Of a stretch of DNA of 64,000 bases, positions 43,238 through 50,880 are shown piece after piece. The notes beneath the pieces are model-generated. The model was not told where the DNA came from. It worked only from the letters and a program-made list of their open reading frames with translations, and did not search any database. Both the position numbers and the translations under genes were made by a program. The DNA lies in NCBI GenBank assembly GCA_040387755.1, contig JAZKDB010000002.1, positions 1-64,000 of the forward strand. Reading direction: 5' to 3'. The stretch is from Rurimicrobium sp040387755. Lineage in GTDB: Bacteria > Bacteroidota > Bacteroidia > Chitinophagales > Chitinophagaceae. Numbering within the stretch: position 1 is the first letter of the stretch; every line of letters starts with the position of its first letter.

Positions 43238-44515
43238 TTATTGGCCTAATTCTGCCATTTTTTTACCCATTGCATCTGCTTTTTCTGCCTGACCAAATGC
43301 TTCATAAATTGTTTGCATAGCAACCAAAGTATTGCGCAAAGTAGATTTGTCGTCTGCATTTAAGCTTGCTAATTTTGGATTCAACAAGTCGTAAGCCTTC
43401 TGAAAATAAGGAAGTGCTTTTGTAAATTCTGCTGTACGTAATACCTTTAAAGCATCATATTTTTTATTATCGGCCTCTGTAGTGCCACTTATAGCATTCA
43501 TTTTTTTGGTAATGTCGGCAGCATTATTGAAATATAAGGCACCCAAATTATATGAATATTCAGCTTTGTTTGGATCTGCATCAATAGCCAACTTGTAAGC
43601 CATTACAGCTTTAGCTTCATAATCTTTTGAATTGGCTGGTTTTTCTTTTGGATTTCCTGCATCATCAATAGGATTGGCCATTGAACTGTATAAAACGCCC
43701 AGATTGTATTGTAACAAAGAGTTGTCAGGATCAGATTTTACAGCCTCTTCCATTTTTTGAATTAAAACATCCGTTTTATTGGCCCGCAGGTAATAATTCA
43801 TTTCCTGACGTGATATTTCTGCGTTTTTGGGGTATAGCGCCTTTGCTTCTTCCAAAGTTCTTTCTATCGATGCATTGTCTTTCTTTTCCGTGTAAACGTC
43901 TACCAAAGTAGAGAATATATATGGGTCGCGGGCAACAGGATTGTTTTTTGCTTTTAATAATGTATTAAGCCCCATATCATCTTTTTTGGCATAGTAAGCA
44001 CTCAATGCCTGAAATTTCAGCGCCTGGCCGGCAACCGTATCAAATTTTTTGTTACTGGCATAATGTTTTCCACCCTGAATTTCGCGGATATCCACCACCT
44101 GTTGAAATGACTTTATAGCCGCATCATAGTCTGATTTTACATTATTATTGGCGTCACCTGCATAAGCCAAAACACCCGCATTGTATGCTTTGTAAGCAAT
44201 TCGTACCAACTTATTGTCAATTACATCTTTATCGTAGTTTGGTTTTACTTCCAATACTTTCATATAAGATTTTGTGCTTTCTTCAATAGCGGTTGGGTCT
44301 GTTTCTGCCAGTTTTTCATATATCTCACCTCTTGTAAACCATGCATCACCATCACCTTTTGTGTTTTCGCTACTTGTGGCTTCATTAATGGCAATTATGG
44401 CCTTTTTCATATCGCCATTACGCATATACTCTTTGGCGGTATAAATCTTTGCTTTTTGTGCTGAAGCGCCAATACCTAATGACATGGCAGCTAAAATGAT
44501 AATTACTTTTTTCAT
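43238..44515 (-). CDS. Exported tetratricopeptide-repeat protein
   Basis: A 425-aa protein with a signal peptide (MKKVIIILAAMSLGIGASAQ, about 20 residues) and many TPR motifs (KEYMRNGDMKKAIIAINEA, YDAAIKSFQQVVDI, DNSLLQYNLGVLYSSM, KAEYSYNLGALYFNNAADI, FTKALPYFQKAYDLLNP). It is probably periplasmic or outer-membrane associated and mediates protein interactions. A TAnnTTTG element lies 68 nt upstream. The partner is unknown. Confidence 0.82.
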   Translation of the reverse strand: MKKVIIILAAMSLGIGASAQKAKIYTAKEYMRNGDMKKAIIAINEATSSENTKGDGDAWFTRGEIYEKLAETDPTAIEESTKSYMKVLEVKPNYDKDVIDNKLVRIAYKAYNAGVLAYAGDANNNVKSDYDAAIKSFQQVVDIREIQGGKHYASNKKFDTVAGQALKFQALSAYYAKKDDMGLNTLLKAKNNPVARDPYIFSTLVDVYTEKKDNASIERTLEEAKALYPKNAEISRQEMNYYLRANKTDVLIQKMEEAVKSDPDNSLLQYNLGVLYSSMANPIDDAGNPKEKPANSKDYEAKAVMAYKLAIDADPNKAEYSYNLGALYFNNAADITKKMNAISGTTEADNKKYDALKVLRTAEFTKALPYFQKAYDLLNPKLASLNADDKSTLRNTLVAMQTIYEAFGQAEKADAMGKKMAELGQ

Positions 44516-44582
44516 ACTCTGTTTTTTATAAAAAATTTGTGCCTTTTTTAATTAATGAAGTGCAAACTAAAATAATAATTCC

Positions 44583-44590
44583 CAAATATA
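44583..44590 (-). promoter_or_regulatory. TAnnTTTG -7 element (minus strand TATATTTG)
   Basis: Exact -7 match for the TPR-protein gene, giving a leader of about 60 nt. Confidence 0.45.
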
Positions 44591-44680
44591 GTCGTCCGTT
44601 TTTTTGTTTCCTCTGCTCTGCATGTGAAACTTGGGTTAAACTATAGTAAGTTTTTAAAGATTGTAATGGTGCAAAAAGCA

Positions 44681-44707
44681 AAAAAAACACGCTTTGCAGA
44701 CGTGTTT
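44681..44707 (-). terminator. Minus-strand hairpin terminator downstream of purC
   Basis: Read on the minus strand: AAACACG, 9-nt loop, CGTGTTT, then a run of T (through 44681). It is 322 nt after the purC stop. Nothing else on that strand needs a terminator unless the intervening region is transcribed. Confidence 0.55.
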
Positions 44708-45029
44708 CTGATGCTAAAGTACATAAAAAATCAAAGCACCGCTCAGGGGAGGGTGCTGTGATAGGGTATATAGGGGTGTTTTCAAAGTGAACGTCGATAA
44801 ATATCCGATACTTACCGAGCTTGGAGTAAATTAGGGGCTTTAGAAAAATGAATAGGGGTATATTATTTCTAAGCTAGGGTTAATTACTTTTTGCTGCGTT
44901 CTGATATAATAGACGAAGCAAGGACTGAAATAGTTGGGTTGAAAATCAATAATTTTTAAAAAAAAGTAAAAAAATTAGGGTTGATAAATCATAAATAATT
45001 GATAATCAGATTAAATTATTTTTCAAAAG
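44708..45029. other. Gene-free region with six TAGGGK motifs
   Basis: TAGGGG or TAGGGT occurs at 44762, 44771, 44832, 44853, 44875 and 44976. A short hairpin AGCACC / GGTGCT sits at 44735-44757. No gene or known RNA is recognised. It may be a long purC 3' UTR. Confidence 0.35.
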
Positions 45030-45953
45030 TTATATGTTCAGATTCAGGATTGACGAATTTAATCGCGCAATCCATTCATTTTCATTTAATTCTTCTTTAA
45101 TAAACGTTTTTCCTGTAACGTTCTCAAATAACTCAATATACCTTTCAGAGATAGACCGTACTACTTCGTCGGTCATTTCAGGCACTACTTGCCCTTCCTG
45201 CCCCTGAAAACCATTAGCCATCAACCATTCCCTGACAAATTCTTTAGATAGTTGTTTTTGTGCTTCTCCTTTTGCCTGACGTTCTTCAAAGCCTTCTTTA
45301 TAGAAATAGCGGGATGAATCGGGAGTATGAATTTCATCAATTAAGTAAATAGTCTTTCCAATATGTCCGAATTCATATTTGGTGTCTACAAGAATAAGTC
45401 CTCTTTCTGCAGCCATTTGCCTGCCTCTCTCAAATAAGGCCAAAGTATAATTTTCCAGTTTAATGTACTCTTCTTCACTGACTATACCTCTTGCAATTAT
45501 TTCTTCGCGCGAAATATCTTCATCGTGGCCTTCGTGTGCCTTTGTGCTTGGAGTAATAATAGGATTAGGGAAAGGGTCATTTTCTTTCATCCCTTCTGGT
45601 AAAACCACACCACATAAAATACGCTTACCACTTTTATAGGTGCGCCATGCATGTCCTGTAAGATTTCCCCTTACAACCATTTCTACAGGATAGGTGTCGC
45701 ATTTTAGACCAATACTCACATTTGCCAGTGGGCTGGCAATCTTCCAATTAGGTAAAATATCTGTTGTAGCGTCTAAGGCCCAGGCTGCAATTTGATTCAA
45801 TACCTGTCCCTTGAAGGGTATAGGGCGGGGCAGTACTACATCGAAAGCTGAAATGCGGTCGCTGACAACCATCACCAGATGGTGTTGGCCAATAGTGTAT
45901 ACATCGCGGACTTTACCTTTATAAAATGCGGTTTGATTGGGAAGTTGAAGCAT
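45030..45953 (-). CDS. purC: Phosphoribosylaminoimidazole-succinocarboxamide synthase (SAICAR synthetase)
   Basis: Purine synthesis enzyme joining CAIR and aspartate with ATP. Of 307 aa, with YKGKVRDVY, VSDRISAFDVVLP, PVEMVVRGNLTGHAWR, DTKYEFG and IDEIHTPDSSRYF, which form the ATP/CAIR site. The length matches the long eukaryote/Bacteroidota-type PurC. No other pur genes are adjacent. Confidence 0.95.
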   Translation of the reverse strand: MLQLPNQTAFYKGKVRDVYTIGQHHLVMVVSDRISAFDVVLPRPIPFKGQVLNQIAAWALDATTDILPNWKIASPLANVSIGLKCDTYPVEMVVRGNLTGHAWRTYKSGKRILCGVVLPEGMKENDPFPNPIITPSTKAHEGHDEDISREEIIARGIVSEEEYIKLENYTLALFERGRQMAAERGLILVDTKYEFGHIGKTIYLIDEIHTPDSSRYFYKEGFEERQAKGEAQKQLSKEFVREWLMANGFQGQEGQVVPEMTDEVVRSISERYIELFENVTGKTFIKEELNENEWIARLNSSILNLNI

Positions 45954-46116
45954 CAGAAATGTTATTGTTTTTGTGCCGCGAAGATAAATAAACCAAAAAC
46001 ATTTTCGGATTTAATTCACCGAACATATACAATCTCGAAAGAAATATCAGGAAAGTAAAAACCAAATTTTGTTCTCTTTCGTAATTGTAGTCGTACACCA
46101 CAAATGACCAAATATA

Positions 46117-46557
46117 ATGACCAGAAAAAAACTTATCCGAATCGTGATAGTTACCTCAACTATCAGTCTTTTGCTTTTTGTAGCACTGGTGGTACATATT
46201 GCCATGGTCAGTAATCCGAAAAACAAAGTTCATTACGGAGTTCAATTGAGCCGTATAGATTTCAATTCGCCTTTAGACGTAAAACAGGTTGATGAAGTTT
46301 GCATCTATCTAAAGTCAATAGAAGGTGTTGGGAGTATAATGTACAGTAAGGAAAATAATAATATTGTTTTTGCTCATCAACTAGATGTTATCAGTGGGCA
46401 AGAAGTGTATGAAAAGCTGGTTGCAGAAAAGAATGTAGATGCCAAACGTTTTTATCTCACTCCTGAAGAAATGGCAAAAACAGCCAAATGCCCAGTTATG
46501 AATGACAAAAATTTATTGATGTCTCTTGCTCATAAAGTTCAAATTTATTTTCTCTAA
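46117..46557 (+). CDS. Membrane-anchored HMA-like (ferredoxin-fold) protein
   Basis: A 146-aa protein with one N-terminal membrane helix (residues 7-31) and an exported domain whose strand-helix-strand-strand-helix-strand order (QLSRIDF / KQVDEVCIYLKSIEG / SIMYSK / NIVFAH / GQEVYEKLVAE / AKRFYL) fits a heavy-metal-associated-like fold but without the CxxC metal motif. It lies 24 nt upstream of an exported truncated globin gene on the same strand, so the two probably act together. Family unassigned. Confidence 0.65.
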   Translation: MTRKKLIRIVIVTSTISLLLFVALVVHIAMVSNPKNKVHYGVQLSRIDFNSPLDVKQVDEVCIYLKSIEGVGSIMYSKENNNIVFAHQLDVISGQEVYEKLVAEKNVDAKRFYLTPEEMAKTAKCPVMNDKNLLMSLAHKVQIYFL

Positions 46558-46581
46558 CAATCACAATTAAAATCAAACAAA

Positions 46582-47151
46582 ATGAAAAGTAACAAGCTGA
46601 CCTTTATCGCAATCACTGCCTTTTTAGGTATGTCTTCTTTGGTTACATCATGTAAAAAAGATGATGCCAAAACACCAAGCACTCCAGCAGTGATGACTTT
46701 GTATGACACATTAGGTGGAACTACTATGGTAGCGGACCCCTCAAATCCCGGAAAGATGATAGAAAAAGGCCGACTTGCCATTAGAGGTGTAGTGGACAGT
46801 TCTATTTTTGTAATTGCAGGCGACCCTAAAATGCAACCCTATTTTACTAAGTTGTTGGCCGAGGTAGGAGCTGGAAATCTTACAGGCTTTGCTACACTGA
46901 GTGACAATTTTACCACATTTGTGGCTACTGCTACAGGGGCAAAAAACTATACCTATACGGGTATGAATATGAAAGATGCTCATGATCCTGCAAAAAATAG
47001 CAGAATGGCTCAAAAAGCTGATGCTGCAGACTTTGACCTTTTTGTAGGAGACATAGTAGTTGGCGCAAAAAAGAATGGTGTGCCCGACAACATTATCGCA
47101 CGTTTGGGTACTATACTTAACAGTGTAAAAGCCGATGTAGTGCAGAAATAG
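46582..47151 (+). CDS. Lipoprotein truncated haemoglobin, group 1-like
   Basis: A 189-aa lipoprotein (lipobox SLVTSC, Cys24). The mature part has the truncated-globin pattern: LYDTLGGTT, then a helical core, NYTYTGMNMKDAHDPAK with a histidine at the expected proximal position, and DFDLFVGDIVVGAKKNGV. Globins of this type bind haem and O2 or NO. An exported globin is unusual among bacterial truncated globins, which are mostly cytoplasmic, though lipoprotein forms occur in Bacteroidota. It is cotranscribed with the HMA-like protein. A hairpin follows. Confidence 0.82.
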   Translation: MKSNKLTFIAITAFLGMSSLVTSCKKDDAKTPSTPAVMTLYDTLGGTTMVADPSNPGKMIEKGRLAIRGVVDSSIFVIAGDPKMQPYFTKLLAEVGAGNLTGFATLSDNFTTFVATATGAKNYTYTGMNMKDAHDPAKNSRMAQKADAADFDLFVGDIVVGAKKNGVPDNIIARLGTILNSVKADVVQK

Positions 47152-47176
47152 TTTAAAACTTACTTCTCTTGAAAAC

Positions 47177-47211
47177 ACACAAAGCGCACTCTCAAAGAGT
47201 GCGCTTTGTGT
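47177..47211 (+). terminator. Terminator-like 16-bp hairpin
   Basis: Perfect stem ACACAAAGCGCACTCT / AGAGTGCGCTTTGTGT with a 3-nt loop, 25 nt after the globin stop. The T-tail is weak on either strand, so it may also be a barrier or RNA-stability element. Confidence 0.65.
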
Positions 47212-47244
47212 TAGAACTTAATTAAACGATTATTATTGAAAAAC

Positions 47245-47369
47245 AAAACGCCACCCGGTAAGGGTAGCGTTGTATTTATTCAACAATTCATTAGATATAT
47301 GTTTGGCAGTGGTTATTCCTTTATTGTTAACACCCCCCAGTGTCGGTTTTTATCTTTTCACCACTTTAG
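47245..47369 (-). ncRNA. Candidate small RNA, unassigned
   Basis: The minus strand has an exact TAnnTTTG element (TATATTTG, 47377-47370). About 95 nt further comes AACGCTACCC TTACC GGGTGGCGTT followed by TTGTTTTTC, an intrinsic terminator. The 125-nt unit between has no ORF, contains a run of G (ACACTGGGGGGTGT, itself a short hairpin), GGAATAACC, and CAAACATA, whose complement is TATGTTTG (another TAnnTTTG). A -7-like element inside the RNA is what a 6S-type promoter mimic would show. Class not assigned; coordinates are approximate. Confidence 0.5.
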
Positions 47370-47377
47370 CAAATATA
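47370..47377 (-). promoter_or_regulatory. TAnnTTTG -7 element of the candidate small RNA
   Basis: The minus strand reads TATATTTG. No protein gene on that strand follows within 300 nt, so it must serve an RNA or be fortuitous. No clear -33 TTTG is seen. Confidence 0.45.
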
Positions 47378-47380
47378 ATC

Positions 47381-47771
47381 AATTGTTTTAGATTTTTAAC
47401 TGTGATTTGATGCAATATTTTTGGAGAAAGAAATTTTTCATTTACCATATTTTAATCCTCTCTGAAAGCGGTATTTTTTAAATAGCAATATTATGGTATA
47501 TTAAAAAAATCATTAAAAAAATCATTGAAAAAATGTCAAGAATTGAAATTAATACGACTAAATGTGCTTTTGTTTGGCTTAACAGACGCTGATTACTTCT
47601 TTTTTTTACGGATAATTATTTTTTGAAGCTCTAAATTCTAAGAAAACTTGTTTTGTCAGAACTCTTAAAACACAATTCAAATACCTTTATTTGTCGCATT
47701 TAAAAAACGGCATAGGGTACAGAACTGGGCTCTAATGGACAGAAATGAAATTCATCCCAAATAGCATTATA
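47381..47771. other. Gene-free AT-rich stretch
   Basis: No ORF above background on either strand. Tandem AAAAAAATCATT-like direct repeat at about 47503-47537. I see no further RNA here. Confidence 0.4.
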
Positions 47772-47804
47772 AAAAAAGGACTTACAAATATGTAAGTCCT
47801 TTTT
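47772..47804 (-). terminator. tRNA-Arg terminator
   Basis: Minus-strand stem AAAAAGGACTTACA / TGTAAGTCCTTTTT with a 4-nt loop and T tail. It begins at the CCA end of the tRNA. Confidence 0.75.
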
Positions 47805-47880
47805 GGTGATCCCGTCAGGATTCAAACCTGAAACCTTCTCATCCGTAGTGAGATGCTCTATTCAGTTGAGCTACGGAACC
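47804..47880 (-). tRNA. tRNA-Arg (anticodon ACG)
   Basis: Reads on the minus strand as a standard cloverleaf: acceptor GGTTCCG / CGGGATC with two G-T pairs, D arm GCTC...GAGC, anticodon stem TCTCA / TGAGA with loop CTACGGA (anticodon ACG), T arm TCAGG...CCTGA, discriminator A and encoded CCA. A34 is normally changed to inosine by TadA so that CGU, CGC and CGA are read. Single tRNA with its own promoter and terminator. Confidence 0.95.
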
Positions 47881-47899
47881 ATTTCCCCGTTTGGGATTG

Positions 47900-47930
47900 C
47901 AAAAGTAAGAAAGGGATTTTGATTTTCAAA
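47900..47930 (-). promoter_or_regulatory. tRNA-Arg promoter (TTTG - 19 bp - TACTTTTG)
   Basis: The minus strand has TTTG (47930-47927) and TACTTTTG (47907-47900) with 19-bp spacing, an almost ideal Bacteroidota promoter, 20 nt before the tRNA 5' end. Confidence 0.65.
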
Positions 47931-47950
47931 AAATAATTTGATTTTCTTTT

Positions 47951-48385
47951 TTAGTTCTGCTTTTCAAAATATCGGAAGTATACCGGAGAAACCGTTGTAT
48001 CAGCTAATATCAACGTTTTTGCACCATATTCAAACTTGAAAAACTGATTATTGATAAAGCCCTGATTTTGGATTTTAAAATGTAATGTAGACTCGTTATT
48101 AAATAATATCCAAGTCATTGTGTCTACATAAGTATTGTTTGCCCCTACCTTATATCCGTTACCTTCTTTAAATAATTGGAAAGTGAATTTTGCCGTATCC
48201 AAAACAACATTTTTTTCTTCTGTATCAAATTTGTTGTTTTTGTTAAGGTCGCTACCTTGTCGCTCCAGTTTCCAGGAGCCTACTAAACCATCTTTAACGG
48301 TCAATAGTTGAGTTTCTTTTTTCTTACAGGCTGCCAGACTTAAAGTGGCCAATAATGTCAGACTGATTTTCTTTATTGTTTTCAT
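47951..48385 (-). CDS. Hypothetical lipoprotein (lipocalin-like)
   Basis: A 144-aa lipoprotein with a lipobox (LAAC, Cys20) followed by KKKE. The mature domain begins GLVGSWKLERQGSDLNKNNKFD and is beta-rich (FTFQLFKEGNGYKVG, STLHFKIQNQGF, PVYFRYFEKQ), similar in layout to the small lipocalin-like/META-type lipoproteins of Bacteroidota. Function unknown. It runs toward the tRNA on the same strand. Confidence 0.7.
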   Translation of the reverse strand: MKTIKKISLTLLATLSLAACKKKETQLLTVKDGLVGSWKLERQGSDLNKNNKFDTEEKNVVLDTAKFTFQLFKEGNGYKVGANNTYVDTMTWILFNNESTLHFKIQNQGFINNQFFKFEYGAKTLILADTTVSPVYFRYFEKQN

Positions 48386-48518
48386 TTTCGGGGATGCAGT
48401 TTTGCTGATTGAACGTGAATAATCTGTCGCACGAAATTAATTCATTCGGGCCAAAAACAGAACTTTAAAATTATGCCAAAGCTGCTGTATTGATGCAATT
48501 AAATACCAATTATTGTGC

Positions 48519-48526
48519 TATTTTTG
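48519..48526 (+). promoter_or_regulatory. TAnnTTTG -7 element of recQ (TATTTTTG)
   Basis: Exact -7 match about 97 nt before the recQ ATG, so a leader of about 90 nt would include the hairpin at 48540-48566. Confidence 0.45.
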
Positions 48527-48539
48527 TAAATATGCTGAA

Positions 48540-48566
48540 AAAGACCTTCATATTTGAAGGCCTTTA
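48540..48566 (+). promoter_or_regulatory. Hairpin in the recQ leader
   Basis: Stem AAAGaCCTTCA / TGAAGGcCTTT with one mismatch and a short A/T loop, ending TTTAAT. If transcription starts near 48533, the hairpin is at the 5' end of the recQ mRNA and could stabilise it or attenuate transcription. Confidence 0.4.
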
Positions 48567-48622
48567 ATATCTATTCGGTTGAATACCGATATCAGCTTCA
48601 TAATAAAATTATCCAATTAAGT

Positions 48623-50851
48623 ATGGGCACTATTACTGGCACTGTCAAGTCTAAGTATAATCTAAAAAAAGAGTTATTAAAACATTTCGGTTTCGACAAA
48701 TTTAAAGGAGAACAGGAAGCAATTATCCAGAATGTATTGGATAGAAAAGACACCTTTGTTATTATGCCTACAGGTGGCGGCAAGTCGCTTTGTTATCAAT
48801 TACCGGCATTATTGAGCGAAGGTGTGGCTATTATTATTTCACCGCTGATTGCCTTAATGAAAAATCAGGTGGATTTAATCCGCGGTTATAGCGATCAGGA
48901 TAATATTGCACATTTTCTCAACTCAACACTAAGCAAAGTACAGCAGCGTAAAGTGAAGTCAGACCTTACCGAAGGGCGAACAAAGATGCTTTATGTAGCT
49001 CCTGAGACTTTAACCAAAGCTGAAAATATTGAATTTTTTGCCGACCTCAATATATCATTTGTAGCTGTGGATGAGGCGCATTGTATCTCGGAATGGGGAC
49101 ATGATTTTCGTCCGGAATACAGGAAACTGCGTGGAATGATTGAAGCTATCAATCCTACAATCCCTATTATTGCTCTTACTGCTACTGCCACACCTAAAGT
49201 ACAGGACGATATCGTTAAGAATCTGGAATTGCGTGATCCCAAAATCTTTATTTCATCATTTAACAGAGCCAATCTTTACTATGAGATTGTCCCTAAATTA
49301 TCTAAAGAGCAAACGCTGAAAAGCATTGTAAAGTTTATACACAGTATGCGTGGTAAAAGTGGTATTATCTATACCCTTAACCGCAAAACTACTGAAGAGC
49401 TGGCTGGTCTGTTGCAGGCCAATGGTGTGAGTGCAGTGGCTTATCATGCGGGTTTGGAATCCAATATTCGCTCGCAGAGACAGGATATGTTTCTGATGGA
49501 GAAAGTGGATGTCATTGTAGCGACCATTGCATTTGGGATGGGTATCGACAAACCTGATGTGAGATTTGTTATCCATTACAATATTCCAAAATCTCTTGAG
49601 AATTATTATCAGGAAACCGGAAGGGCAGGAAGAGATGGACTGGAAGGGAAATGCCTTTTATACTATTCATATAAGGATGTGCAAAAGCTGGAGCATTTAA
49701 TGCGCGACAAGCCTTTGAGCGAACGAGAAATGGGTGGACAGCTCATAGCAGAAACATTGGCTTATGCAGAAAGCAGTGTGTGCCGCAGGAAATTGCTCCT
49801 GCATTATTTTGGAGAAACCCTTAAAGGCAGTAATTGCGGTAACTGTGACAATTGCCTCAACCCCAAAGAAAAACTGGATGTAAAGGATAGTGTCAAAATT
49901 GTTCTGGATGCCATCAAAGAAATGGACGAACGATTTGGTATTGACTACATCGTCAATGTCATATTAGGTGTTAGCAATCCTCAGATTGTCACCTTCCGAC
50001 ACAATAAATTAAAATCTTTTGGTGCCGGCCTTATCATGGAAATGGATGCCAATTTCTGGCAATCACTAATACGCCAGATGATGCTTGAAGGTATGATTCG
50101 CAAGGATATTGAAGAATATGGCTTACTGAAAATAACAGATGCAGGACATAAATTCCTCAAGAAGCCCTTCTCTATTGAAGTTTCATTGAATCATAAATAT
50201 CCTGACGAAACCGAAACAGACGAATCTGTCAATACCGGTGGTGCAAACGGTGCAGCCCTTGATGAAACGTTGTTTAAAATGCTGATGGAGCTTCGAAAAG
50301 AAGTAGGGCAGGAACATAAAGTGCCACCATTCGTGGTTTTTCTGGAGAACTCTATCGAAGATATGGCTACTACTTATCCAACCACAATGGAGGAGATGGA
50401 AAAGATTGTTGGTGTCAATAAAGGTAAAGCCATCCGATACGGTAAGAAATTTATTGAATTAATTGCCAATTATGTTGAGGAAAACGACATAGAGAAGTCG
50501 GACGAGTTTGTTATGAAAAGTGTGGTGAATAAAAGCGGAATGAAAGTTTTTATCATCACCAATATTGACAAGCGAATCCCACTGGAAACAATAGCCAAAA
50601 ACAAAGGCATCACAATGGCAGAATTGCTGACTGCAATGGAAACTATTGTAGGTAGTGGCACTAAGCTTAATATCAGTTATTGTATTGACGAACAATTGGA
50701 TGAGGAGGAACAGGAAGATATTTTTGATTATTTCCGCAATAGTCAGGATGACGACCTCAACGATGTATACGAAGAATTTAAAGACAACGATGTAAGTATA
50801 GAAACCTTACAATTGATGAGAATTAAATTCCTCAGTGAATTTGGTAACTAG
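48623..50851 (+). CDS. recQ: ATP-dependent DNA helicase RecQ
   Basis: 3'-5' helicase of 742 aa. Walker A TGGGKS (50-55), the DEAH box in VDEAHCISEWGHDFRPEY, GRAGRDGLEGKC (motif VI) and the zinc-binding cysteines CGNCDNC are visible, followed by the RQC winged helix and an HRDC domain (LDETLFKMLMELRKEVGQ...). A C-terminal acidic tail extends beyond E. coli RecQ (about 610 aa), as in many Bacteroidota. ATG 48623 is preferred over a TTG at 48554 that lies inside the leader hairpin. nrnA follows after 29 nt. Confidence 0.95.
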   Translation: MGTITGTVKSKYNLKKELLKHFGFDKFKGEQEAIIQNVLDRKDTFVIMPTGGGKSLCYQLPALLSEGVAIIISPLIALMKNQVDLIRGYSDQDNIAHFLNSTLSKVQQRKVKSDLTEGRTKMLYVAPETLTKAENIEFFADLNISFVAVDEAHCISEWGHDFRPEYRKLRGMIEAINPTIPIIALTATATPKVQDDIVKNLELRDPKIFISSFNRANLYYEIVPKLSKEQTLKSIVKFIHSMRGKSGIIYTLNRKTTEELAGLLQANGVSAVAYHAGLESNIRSQRQDMFLMEKVDVIVATIAFGMGIDKPDVRFVIHYNIPKSLENYYQETGRAGRDGLEGKCLLYYSYKDVQKLEHLMRDKPLSEREMGGQLIAETLAYAESSVCRRKLLLHYFGETLKGSNCGNCDNCLNPKEKLDVKDSVKIVLDAIKEMDERFGIDYIVNVILGVSNPQIVTFRHNKLKSFGAGLIMEMDANFWQSLIRQMMLEGMIRKDIEEYGLLKITDAGHKFLKKPFSIEVSLNHKYPDETETDESVNTGGANGAALDETLFKMLMELRKEVGQEHKVPPFVVFLENSIEDMATTYPTTMEEMEKIVGVNKGKAIRYGKKFIELIANYVEENDIEKSDEFVMKSVVNKSGMKVFIITNIDKRIPLETIAKNKGITMAELLTAMETIVGSGTKLNISYCIDEQLDEEEQEDIFDYFRNSQDDDLNDVYEEFKDNDVSIETLQLMRIKFLSEFGN

Positions 50852-50880
50852 TATCACGCTGCATTTTATTTAAACAAGAC

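Noticed and set aside
44713..44721. TACTTTAGC -7-like site on the minus strand
   Set aside because: It lies directly next to a terminator on the same strand, so it would drive only a few nucleotides; probably fortuitous.
45954..46101. 60-aa protein upstream of purC
   Set aside because: GTG start, no family, overlaps the purC start region and the opposite promoter; looks like chance.
47503..47537. AT-rich direct repeat as an origin or attachment site
   Set aside because: Short, low complexity, no integrase, no dnaA boxes recognised nearby.
48554..48622. Longer RecQ start from TTG
   Set aside because: It lies in the leader hairpin and the added residues are not RecQ-like.
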